Shown one piece after another: positions 9,885 through 17,178 of a stretch of DNA of 64,000 nt. Source of the DNA: a bacterium (lineage in GTDB: Bacteria > Krumholzibacteriota > Krumholzibacteriia > LZORAL124-64-63); contig JADJYS010000006.1 in assembly GCA_016719645.1 (NCBI GenBank), positions 62,001 to 126,000 of the forward strand, given 5' to 3'. Below the pieces are notes generated by a model that made no database searches, was not told where the DNA came from, and saw nothing but the letters and a program-made list of their open reading frames with translations. A program made the translations under genes and the position numbers. Every line of letters begins with the position of its first letter. The first letter of the stretch is position 1.

Positions 9885-9924
9885 CCCGTCCGCCGGCCGC
9901 GAGCCCGGACGCCGGAGGCCCGCG

Positions 9925-11388
9925 TTGAAATCCCGCCTCGCCCTGCTGCCCCGCGGCTTCTGGATCCTGCTGCCGATCCTGGCGGTGGCGCTCGCGCTCA
10001 CGCTGCGCGGCGGCGCTCGCCGGGACGCGGCCGCCGACGGCAGGCTCTTCGACTTCCCGCTCGCCGAGCTGCAGACCTGCGAGGTCCGGGGACCCGGCCG
10101 GCACGTCGTCCTGCGGCGCACCGCGCACGGCTGGGAGCTCGGCGGCGACGTGCGGGACCTGCCCGAGCCCCGGTCGGTCGCCCGGCTGATCGAGGTGCTG
10201 CAGACGTCGGAACGATCGGCGGGGATCGCGGGCGACGCGGGCGATCCCGCGTACGGTTTGCAGGGCCCGGGCGCCTGGCGCCTGGAGGTGACGGCGCCGC
10301 AGGGGCGCGGCGACGTGACGATCGGGCGCCGCAACCCCGTCACCGGCCACAGCTACGCGCGCGACGGGGACGGCGGTCAGGTCTTCGTCATCGCCGACGG
10401 GCTGCCCTCGTTCCTGGCCACGCTCCCGGACGCCCTGCGGGCCCGGGACCTGTGGCCCGGCTACGCTCCCGCTGCCGTCGATACCGTGCGCGTGCGGGGG
10501 AGGGGCGCCGGCGCGGCCGACCTCTACGCCCGCGACGGGCAGGGCCGCTGGTGGCTGCGGCAGCCGGCCGACGGTTTGGCCCGGGCTCCGGCGGCGCAGC
10601 GCTACCAGGGCGTGCGGGCCGACCGCCGGCGCGAGCAGGGCGGGACCGTCTGGTACCGGGCCCGCGACTACGCCCTGCTCAACCTGATGTCGCTGCTGGC
10701 GGACGTGCGGGTCCTGGAGTTCCCGCCCCCGGCAGCGGAGGGGCGGCCCGCGCCCGACGGCGAGCTGGTGGTGATCGCCACCGGCGCGGACGGCCGGCGG
10801 CACGAGGTCGCGTTCGGGGGGCCGGCCGGCGAGGAGCGCGTCCGGGGACGCCGCGGCGGCTGCGACGCCCCGCTGGTGATGACGGACCAGCCCCTGCGGA
10901 ACTGGGATCCCGGCCTGCCGTCGTGCCTGCACCTGGGCCTGTTGACCGCCACGCTGGCGGCCGCGGATTCGTTCGCCCTGACCTCGCCGGGCCTGGGCGA
11001 GGTCGCGGCCGTGAAGGTCGCCGGCGCCTGGCGCGTGGCGCGACCGGCCGGCCTCTCGCGGCTCGACGAGCAGGCGGGCGACGTCGTCGTGCTGTTCGAT
11101 CGCACGGTGATCCAGGACGTGCTGCCGGCCGCCGGCAACGACCCGGCGACGATGGCGGCGGCCGGGCCGGTCTACGACCTGACGGCCTGGCTGCCCGCGA
11201 CGCCGGATTCGCCGCTCGCGGGGGCGGCGCGGGTCCGCTTGGGCGTGGTCGGCGGCCGCGCGGCCGCGGCGCTGGCTTCCGCTCCGGAAAGCGAAAGGGC
11301 GCCCGGCGGGGGCGCCCTGTTCGCGATCGATCCCGAGATCCTCACGACGCTGCGGACCTTCCTGCTCGCGGCCGCGTCGGGCCGCTGA
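9925..11388 (+). CDS. DUF4340-family periplasmic protein
   Basis: 487 residues starting at TTG 9925. One N-terminal anchor (about residues 9-25) is followed by repeated modules of the DUF4340 type: a small beta-rich unit with WELGGDVRDLPEPRSVARLIEVLQT-like sequence (quoted in part), then a second and third related unit. DUF4340 proteins are commonly encoded next to GldA/GldG-type ABC genes, which is the arrangement here (41 bases after the permease). It probably works with that exporter at the periplasmic face; its molecular role is unknown. It ends 7 bases before the convergent M23 peptidase gene. Confidence 0.8.
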   Translation: MKSRLALLPRGFWILLPILAVALALTLRGGARRDAAADGRLFDFPLAELQTCEVRGPGRHVVLRRTAHGWELGGDVRDLPEPRSVARLIEVLQTSERSAGIAGDAGDPAYGLQGPGAWRLEVTAPQGRGDVTIGRRNPVTGHSYARDGDGGQVFVIADGLPSFLATLPDALRARDLWPGYAPAAVDTVRVRGRGAGAADLYARDGQGRWWLRQPADGLARAPAAQRYQGVRADRRREQGGTVWYRARDYALLNLMSLLADVRVLEFPPPAAEGRPAPDGELVVIATGADGRRHEVAFGGPAGEERVRGRRGGCDAPLVMTDQPLRNWDPGLPSCLHLGLLTATLAAADSFALTSPGLGEVAAVKVAGAWRVARPAGLSRLDEQAGDVVVLFDRTVIQDVLPAAGNDPATMAAAGPVYDLTAWLPATPDSPLAGAARVRLGVVGGRAAAALASAPESERAPGGGALFAIDPEILTTLRTFLLAAASGR

Positions 11389-11395
11389 ACCGGCC

Positions 11396-12814
11396 TCAGG
11401 AAGAGGGCGGGGTCAGCGAGGCCAGCAGGTTGCCGTCCTCGGCGTGCAGCAGCGGCATCATCGCCGCCATCACGTGCGTGCCGCTGCCGGCGGGCTGCGA
11501 GCCCAGGCAGTAGCTGTAGAGGGCCGCGGTGGCCTGGTAGGCGGCCAGGTGCTCGCGCTCGATGGGCTCCGACGCGGGCAGCTTCAGCGTGCGCGGGTTG
11601 ACCCAGGTGCCGTCCTTGCGCACGCGGTAGTCCAGGTGCGGGCCGGTCGCCGTGCCCGTCGCGCCGACGTAGCCGATGACCTCGCCCTGGCGCACCCGCG
11701 CGCCCTTGCGCACGCCGTCGGCGAAGCGCGAGAGGTGCAGGTAGTAGGTCTCGTACGAGCGGTTGCTGTGCACGATCTTCACGTAGCGCCCGTTGCCGCC
11801 CTCGAACGCCGCCTCGGCCACCACGCCGTTGCCGCCCGCGCGCACCGGCGTGCCGACGGGCGCGGCGTAGTCGACGCCGTAGTGGGGCATGTAGCGGCCG
11901 TGCACCGGGTGCAGGCGCCGCGACGAGAACTCGCTGGAGATGCGGGCGTACTCGAGGGGGGCCCGCAGCAGCTGCTTCTCGAGGCTGAGGCCTTCCTCGT
12001 TGTAGTAGCCGATGCTGCCGTCGGGCTGCACGAAGCGGTAGCCGCGGTGCGCGTGGTCGGCGCTGTTGTACTCCACGGCCAGGATCGGGCCCGTGCGCAG
12101 GAACTTGCCGTCGCGGCGGATCTCCTCGTACAGCACGCGGAAGGTGTCGCCGCGGCGCATGTCGCGGCGGAAATCCATCTCCCAGCCCAGGATGTCGCTG
12201 AGCTTCGAGGCCAGGGCGGCCGGCGCGCCGGCGTCCTTCAGGCTCTCGAACAGCGAGGCGTCGACGACGCCGCACACCACCGTCGGGATCCGTTCGACCG
12301 GGTAGGTCAGTTCGAAGGCTTCGTACGAGCCGTCGGCCCGGCGCTGCATCGTGATGTAGGACTCCTGGTCCTCGAGGTCGAAGCGCAGGCGCTCGACCTT
12401 CCCGCCCGTGCCCATGGCGAAGTGGAAGACGTCGCCGCGGCGGACCTTGCCGAGGTTGCGGTAGGGCTTGCAGGACTGCACCAGGGCGATCACGTCGTCG
12501 TGGTCGCCGCCGAGGGCCCGCAGGGCGTCGTAGAAGGTCTCGTTGCGCTTCAGGACGAGCTGGAGCTCGGCCGTTTCGGCGGGCAGCGCGGCCAGGCTGC
12601 CGGCGTCGTTGCCGACCTCGGGCATGGCCGACTCGGACGCCTCGCCGTCAGCCGCGGGTCGGAACTCCGGGTCGAGCAGGACGGCGGCGTGGTCGCCGCC
12701 GAAGCGCTCGGGGGGCGCCGACGGCAGGATGTCCGCCAGCGCGTAAAGCACGGCGGCCGAAGAGAATATCGCCGCAAAGGCGAACCAGCGACGCTGGGAG
12801 ATGGAACGCAGCAG
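11396..12814 (-). CDS. M23-family murein endopeptidase with N-terminal anchor
   Basis: Zinc peptidase predicted to cut peptidoglycan cross-links. The C-terminal third is a LytM/M23 domain: GRYMPHYGVDYAAPVGTPVRA gives the H-x3-D pair (shown as HYGVD), and ATGPHLDYRV stands where the usual HxH is, with Asp replacing the second His. Upstream is an OB/opacity-associated-like region, as in MepM. The first conventional start is GTG 12751, but that removes the membrane segment. The same frame extends upstream to CTG 12814, six bases after an AAGGAGG site at 12821-12827, and encodes RRWFAFAAIFSSAAVLYAL. I therefore prefer CTG 12814 (about 472 residues). Confidence 0.85.
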   Translation of the reverse strand: MLRSISQRRWFAFAAIFSSAAVLYALADILPSAPPERFGGDHAAVLLDPEFRPAADGEASESAMPEVGNDAGSLAALPAETAELQLVLKRNETFYDALRALGGDHDDVIALVQSCKPYRNLGKVRRGDVFHFAMGTGGKVERLRFDLEDQESYITMQRRADGSYEAFELTYPVERIPTVVCGVVDASLFESLKDAGAPAALASKLSDILGWEMDFRRDMRRGDTFRVLYEEIRRDGKFLRTGPILAVEYNSADHAHRGYRFVQPDGSIGYYNEEGLSLEKQLLRAPLEYARISSEFSSRRLHPVHGRYMPHYGVDYAAPVGTPVRAGGNGVVAEAAFEGGNGRYVKIVHSNRSYETYYLHLSRFADGVRKGARVRQGEVIGYVGATGTATGPHLDYRVRKDGTWVNPRTLKLPASEPIEREHLAAYQATAALYSYCLGSQPAGSGTHVMAAMMPLLHAEDGNLLASLTPPSS

Positions 12815-12899
12815 GACGAGCCTCCTTGCCTGGGGCAGGTTCAGGGTACAAGATGACCGTCGGGCACCGGTTTGATCAAGTCATTTCTTGTCGTGCAGG

Positions 12900-12915
12900 T
12901 GGGTAAAATTACCCA
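12900..12915. promoter_or_regulatory. Palindrome in the divergent M23/add region, possible operator
   Basis: TGGGTAA (12900-12906), AA, TTACCCA (12909-12915): a perfect 7-bp inverted repeat with a 2-base centre in an AT-rich patch of an otherwise GC-rich region. TAAAAT inside it (12904-12909) could act as a -10 box for the deaminase gene, but no good -35 is correctly spaced. It could bind a repressor controlling one or both divergent genes. The factor is unknown. Confidence 0.4.
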
Positions 12916-12950
12916 ACCCGGGCAAGATGCCAGCCTTCCAGGGAGTATCC

Positions 12951-13961
12951 ATGTCAGAGCAAGTCCGGGACCGTCGACGGGCCCTCCTCGAACTCCACGT
13001 CCACCTGGAAGGTTCCCTGTCCCCACTGCTGCTGCGGACCCTGGCGGAGCGCTACGGGCAGCCTGGGGTGCCGGCGGCCTGCCTGACGCCGGACGGGTCC
13101 CGCTACCTGCCGGTCGCGGGCTTCGCCCAGTTCCTGGAGCGCTACAAGGCGGTCGTCTCCCTGCTGCGGACGCCGCGGGATTACCACGAGGCGGCGCTCG
13201 GGCTCGGGGCGGCCCTGGCCGGGCAGGGGGTGATCTACGCCGAGGTGACCGTGGGGTACGGGGTCATGCACCGCCAGGGCGTGGCGACGGAGCCGGTCCA
13301 GCTCGCGCTGCACGAGGCCGCGGCGCAGGTGGCGCAGGAGCGCGGCGTCCGGATGCTGTGGCAGGCCGACGCGGTGCGGCAGTGGGGGGCGGACGCGGCC
13401 TGGAAGGCGCTGGAGGCGGCGCTGCGGTGCGGGCCCGGGTTGGGGGTCGTCGCCTTCGGGGTGGGGGGGGACGAGACCGCGTTGCCGGCCGGCGACTTCG
13501 CGCCGCTGCTGGCGGCGGCGGCGCGCGAGGGGTTCGGCACGACGCTGCACGCCGGGGAGACCGGCGGGGCGGCGTCGGTGCGCGACGCCGTGCTGGCCGG
13601 GGCGCAGCGGATCGGGCACGCGACGGCGGCGGGGGGGGCGCCGGAGGTGCTGGCGATGATGGCGGGAGCGGGGGTGTTCGCGGAGCTCTGTCCGGGGAGC
13701 AACGTGGCGACCGGGGCGGTGGGCGGATACGCCGCGCATCCGTTGCGGGCGTTTCTCGCGGCGGGGGTGCCCTGCTGTCTGAACACGGACGATCCGGCTT
13801 TGTTCGGGCTCAGCCTGCGCGGGGAGTACGAGAGGGCGCGGGAGGCGCTCGGGCTCCTGGAGGTCGAGGAACGGCGGATGCAAGCGCAGGCGTTGTCGGC
13901 TTGCTTCGCTCCGGCGGGGATTCGCGCGGACATGGAAGCCCGGCTCGCGGCGGGTCCATGA
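12951..13961 (+). CDS. add: Adenosine/adenine deaminase family protein
   Basis: 336 residues of the metal-dependent amidohydrolase fold that hydrolytically deaminates adenosine (or adenine). Metal and catalytic residues are present: ELHVHLEGS (HxH near the N-terminus), LHAGETGG (His and the catalytic Glu region), and CLNTDDPALFG (the catalytic Asp pair). ELCPGSNVATGA is also family-typical. ATG 12951 follows GGGAG at 12941-12945; an upstream TTG at 12888 is in frame but lacks a ribosome site and would add non-conserved residues. Adenosine and adenine deaminases cannot be told apart here with certainty. A divergent fragment of a related gene is found at 21409-21610. Confidence 0.85.
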   Translation: MSEQVRDRRRALLELHVHLEGSLSPLLLRTLAERYGQPGVPAACLTPDGSRYLPVAGFAQFLERYKAVVSLLRTPRDYHEAALGLGAALAGQGVIYAEVTVGYGVMHRQGVATEPVQLALHEAAAQVAQERGVRMLWQADAVRQWGADAAWKALEAALRCGPGLGVVAFGVGGDETALPAGDFAPLLAAAAREGFGTTLHAGETGGAASVRDAVLAGAQRIGHATAAGGAPEVLAMMAGAGVFAELCPGSNVATGAVGGYAAHPLRAFLAAGVPCCLNTDDPALFGLSLRGEYERAREALGLLEVEERRMQAQALSACFAPAGIRADMEARLAAGP

Positions 13962-13998
13962 ACGATCCGGCATCTCATCCGTGGGCCGATGACGACCG

Positions 13999-14036
13999 AG
14001 GGCCAGGCGACAAGTCGCCTGGCCCTGATTCTTCAG
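13999..14036. terminator. Terminator between convergent add and secreted repeat protein
   Basis: A perfect 13-bp stem (13999-14011 with 14014-14026) with a 2-base loop AA, followed by GATTCTT on the plus strand. It lies 37 bases after add and before the stop of the minus-strand gene that ends at 14053, so it can serve both. Confidence 0.75.
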
Positions 14037-14052
14037 CCTGCGGGCCGGGCCC

Positions 14053-16686
14053 TTACCGCACCACGGTCACCCGCCTGACCTCCTGGTAGCCGCCCCGGGC
14101 CTGCAGCCGCACGAAGTAGATCCCGGCGGCGACCGGTCGTCCGTCGTCGCTCTGCCCGTTCCACTGCAGCTGGCCGCCGCCGCTCTTGAGCCCGCCATCC
14201 AGCGTGCGGATGCGGCGACCGGCGATGTCGTAGATCGCGACGGTCTCGCCGGCGCTCTTGTCCGCCAGCGCGTAGTCGATGGTCACCCGCCCGCCCGAAC
14301 TCGGATTGGGCGAGACCGTCAGGGGGCGCACCAGGGGCAGCGCGTCTTCGGGATCCCCCGCGTCGGTGATGCTGATCCGCTCGATGGTCACGACCACGTC
14401 GTGGCCGCGCACGGCGACCCAGGGCATGATCCCGGGTTCGAATTCGCCGCCCGGCGCGATCGTCAGTTCGCCGACCACGGAGTCGGCGGTCAGCACCACG
14501 AAGGTGTCGTCCACGGCCAGCGCGTAGCCTGCCAGGAAGTTCAGCGACACCTCGCCGGCCACCACGGCGTCGCCCGTGATCTCCAGAACGTCGTATCCGG
14601 AGCCGGGAGTCGTGCCGTCGATGTCGATGGCCAGGGTGCCGTCGAGGCCCTGGGTGTAGTCGCCGTCGATGATCAGGGTGCCGGGCGCGCCGCCGGGAGA
14701 GACGGTGCCGCCGGTGTTGTGGAAGTCGCCCACGACCAGGCCCTCGCCGCCGAAGACGCCGCCCTGCAATTCGACCGTGTCGTCGTAGCCCATGTCGAGG
14801 GTGCCGTCGATGGTGGTGGTGCCGGCGGTCTGGACGAAGTCGTCGTCGTGGTCGACCCGGGTGCCGGACGCGACCTCGAAGACGCCCTGCTGCGTGAAGG
14901 GCCCCGCCAGGATCTGCAGGCCCCCGGCGCCGGTCACGCCGACCGTGCCCGTGTTCAGGAAACCGTCGCCGTTGACGTCGAGGATCATCGGCCACAGAGC
15001 GTGATCCGCGAGCAGCGTGCCGTGGTTGGTGATGCCGATCTGGCCGTTGCCCACGTACATGGCGCCTCTGATGGTGTTGTCCTGGTTGATGAGGCGGCTG
15101 GTGTCGTTGCTGTTGATGACGGCGTAGCGCGAGCCCCCGTAGCCGTCGACCACGCCGCCGCCGGTCAGCGTGACGGGGCCGTTGGCCATGGTCAGGTAGC
15201 ACCAGGTGCTGGTGGAGTCGAGATGGAGGGTGTCCTGGTTGGCGATGGTCCCTTCCAGGACGAGGCCGTAGCCGTTGCCCACGCGCACGCAGCCCTGGCT
15301 GGCCAAGTCGGTGAAGCGCGGGCCCGAGGCGTTGACCAGGAACCTGCCGCCGGTCGACGCCCGCAACGTGCCGCCCGTGATGGCGGTGGCGCCCAACAGC
15401 TTGACCGTCGCGCCGTCGACGGCCTCGATCACGCCGCCGGTGTTGTCGTAGTTGCCGGCATACAGCTCCATCACGGCGCCGTTCTCGGCGCGCATCAGGG
15501 ACGTGTTGATCAGGCCGTCGGCGCTCGGGTCGATCATCATCGGCCAGGCAGGGTGGTCCGCGAGCAGCGTGCCGTGGTTGGTGATGCCGATCTGGTTGTT
15601 GCCCAGGTACATGGCGCCCCTGATGGTGTTGTCCTGGTTGACGAGGCGGCTGGCGTCGTTGCTGTTGATGATGGCGTAGCGCGAGCCCCCGTGGCCGCTG
15701 ACCACGCCGCCGCCGGTCAGCGTGACGGGGCCGTTCGCCATACTCAGGTAGCACCAGGTGCTGGTGGACTCGAGATGGATGGTGTCCTGGTTGGCGATGG
15801 TCCCGTCCACGACGAGGCCGTAGCCGTTGCCCACGCGCACGCGGCCCAGGCTGGTCAGGTCGTTGAAGCGCGCGGTCGCGGAGTTGACCAGGAATTCGCC
15901 GCCGGTGGACGTCTGCAGCGTGCCGCCCGTGATGGCGGCGGTGCCCGACAGCTTGACCGTCCCGTCGTCGACGGCCTCGATCACGCCGCCGGTGTTGTCG
16001 TAGTCGCCGGTATTCAACTCCATCACGGCGCCGTTCTCGGCGCGGATCAGGCCCGAATTGGCCATGCCGGCGGTGCTGGGGTCCAGCAGCAAATGGTAGA
16101 GCGGGTTGTCGGCGATGATGGTCCCCTGGTTGTCCATGGCGATCGAGTTGTAGCCCAGGTGCATGGCGCCGCGGATCGTGTTGTCCACGTTGATCAGCGA
16201 ACCGCCGCCGGCGCCGGAGACGACGTTGTAGAGGCTGGTGGTGCCGCCGCCGATCAGTTCGCCGCCCCCGGTCAGCCTGACCGGTCCGTCCTGGACGGTG
16301 AAGTAGGTCCAGGAGGAGAGGGAGTTGAGCCTGATGACGCCCCGGTTCTCGATGCCCCGGCGACCCTGGGAGCTCGAGACCTGCAACTGGTAGTAGTTGC
16401 CGACCTGCACCTCGTCCTCGGCGTCCACGTAGAGCGAATCGATGTTCACGACGCTCGTGATGAGGGCCGTGACGGGCCCGGGGCGGTCCAGGACGACGGC
16501 ATACCGGTTGGCGCCGTTGTTCGGCACGCCGACGGGCGACCAGTTGGCGGCGGTCTCCCAGGCGCCGCCGCCGGCGCTGATCCAGTGCGAAGTGATGTCG
16601 GCGGCGTTCGCCGCCAGGGGCAGGAGCAGGACCGCAGCGGCCAGCAAGGCCGCGGATCGTGTCCGATTCGATCTCCGGTGAATCAT
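14053..16686 (-). CDS. Secreted repeat protein with C-terminal FlgD-Ig/type-IX-like sorting domain
   Basis: 877 residues. A signal peptide (basic start, AALLAAAVLLLPLAANA, cut near residue 28) leads into a long beta-helix-like region of G/N/T/V-rich turns. It has repeated phrases such as NTGGVIEAVD, ITGGTL and FLVNS, as in autotransporter passenger repeats. Two neighbouring 184-residue units are nearly identical. The C-terminal 90 residues begin with VSPNPSSGG and end GIYFVRLQA...VRRVTVV, an FlgD-Ig/Por-type sorting domain. ATG 16686 follows a GGGAG site; the frame is open further upstream but that part overlaps the FHA gene in a shadow frame. It is the last gene of the sigma-kinase-FHA row and may be its output. 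Confidence 0.8.
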   Translation of the reverse strand: MIHRRSNRTRSAALLAAAVLLLPLAANAADITSHWISAGGGAWETAANWSPVGVPNNGANRYAVVLDRPGPVTALITSVVNIDSLYVDAEDEVQVGNYYQLQVSSSQGRRGIENRGVIRLNSLSSWTYFTVQDGPVRLTGGGELIGGGTTSLYNVVSGAGGGSLINVDNTIRGAMHLGYNSIAMDNQGTIIADNPLYHLLLDPSTAGMANSGLIRAENGAVMELNTGDYDNTGGVIEAVDDGTVKLSGTAAITGGTLQTSTGGEFLVNSATARFNDLTSLGRVRVGNGYGLVVDGTIANQDTIHLESTSTWCYLSMANGPVTLTGGGVVSGHGGSRYAIINSNDASRLVNQDNTIRGAMYLGNNQIGITNHGTLLADHPAWPMMIDPSADGLINTSLMRAENGAVMELYAGNYDNTGGVIEAVDGATVKLLGATAITGGTLRASTGGRFLVNASGPRFTDLASQGCVRVGNGYGLVLEGTIANQDTLHLDSTSTWCYLTMANGPVTLTGGGVVDGYGGSRYAVINSNDTSRLINQDNTIRGAMYVGNGQIGITNHGTLLADHALWPMILDVNGDGFLNTGTVGVTGAGGLQILAGPFTQQGVFEVASGTRVDHDDDFVQTAGTTTIDGTLDMGYDDTVELQGGVFGGEGLVVGDFHNTGGTVSPGGAPGTLIIDGDYTQGLDGTLAIDIDGTTPGSGYDVLEITGDAVVAGEVSLNFLAGYALAVDDTFVVLTADSVVGELTIAPGGEFEPGIMPWVAVRGHDVVVTIERISITDAGDPEDALPLVRPLTVSPNPSSGGRVTIDYALADKSAGETVAIYDIAGRRIRTLDGGLKSGGGQLQWNGQSDDGRPVAAGIYFVRLQARGGYQEVRRVTVVR
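14989..16092. repeat. Two tandem 552-bp coding repeats
   Basis: Sequence from 14989 recurs with an exact 552-base offset from 15541; for example the GTGCCGTGGTTGGTGATGCC stretch lies at both 15017 and 15569. Most of each unit matches closely, and a third, diverged copy of the pattern follows from about 16093. The unit is 184 codons, so copy number can change without breaking the frame of the secreted protein. Confidence 0.85.
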
Positions 16687-16763
16687 GATGGACTCCCTGT
16701 TGCGTTGAAGAGATGGACCCAGATCGTTGGACAGGACGGTATCCAGAGGGACGGCCCCGCCAC

Positions 16764-17129
16764 TCACACGGTGGCGGCAGGCACCGGCACGTACTCCAAC
16801 AGGAACTCGAGCCGGGGACCGCCCACGCCGAGCTGCAGGACGTCGCCCGAGCGCAGGGCGGTCGGCCCCGTCACCGGCAGCCCGTTGAGCAGGGTCCCGT
16901 TGCGGCTGCCGAGATCCGTGACCAGGAAGCGCCCCGGTTCGGCGTCGGGCTCGATGCGCGCGTGGTAGCGGCCCACGGCGTCGTCGAGCCGGGGCGCGAA
17001 CCGCACGGCGGCCGAACGTGCGCGGCCGAGGATCAGTTCGCGGTGCGCGCCCAGCGGCACCACGTCCACGTGGGTCGCGCGCGAGCCCGTGAGATGGCGG
17101 ATGACGATCTGCAGGGTGCCCTTTTCCAT
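16764..17129 (-). CDS. FHA-domain protein
   Basis: 121 residues, essentially one forkhead-associated domain, which binds phosphothreonine. The motif residues are visible: ILGRARSAAVR (the Gly-Arg), YHARI (Ser/His-type strand) and DLGSRNGTLLNG (the canonical SxNGTxLNG end). It starts at ATG 17129 after GGGAGG (17138-17143); a start further up at 17153 is possible. It sits 49 bases after a Ser/Thr kinase gene on the same strand, so it is probably a reader or target of that kinase. Confidence 0.87.
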   Translation of the reverse strand: MEKGTLQIVIRHLTGSRATHVDVVPLGAHRELILGRARSAAVRFAPRLDDAVGRYHARIEPDAEPGRFLVTDLGSRNGTLLNGLPVTGPTALRSGDVLQLGVGGPRLEFLLEYVPVPAATV

Positions 17130-17178
17130 GGCCCGTACCTCCCACGCCATCAAAGGCGCAAGCGGCCGGTCCCAGGGA

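Noticed and set aside
11289..11325. GC-rich hairpin AGGGCGCC/GGCGCCCT resembling a terminator
   Set aside because: It lies inside the DUF4340 coding frame and has no T-run after it; the same arms recur elsewhere because of base composition.
14425..14450. GGTTCGAAT stretch resembling a tRNA T-loop
   Set aside because: No matching acceptor, D or anticodon arms around it; it is within the secreted repeat protein gene.
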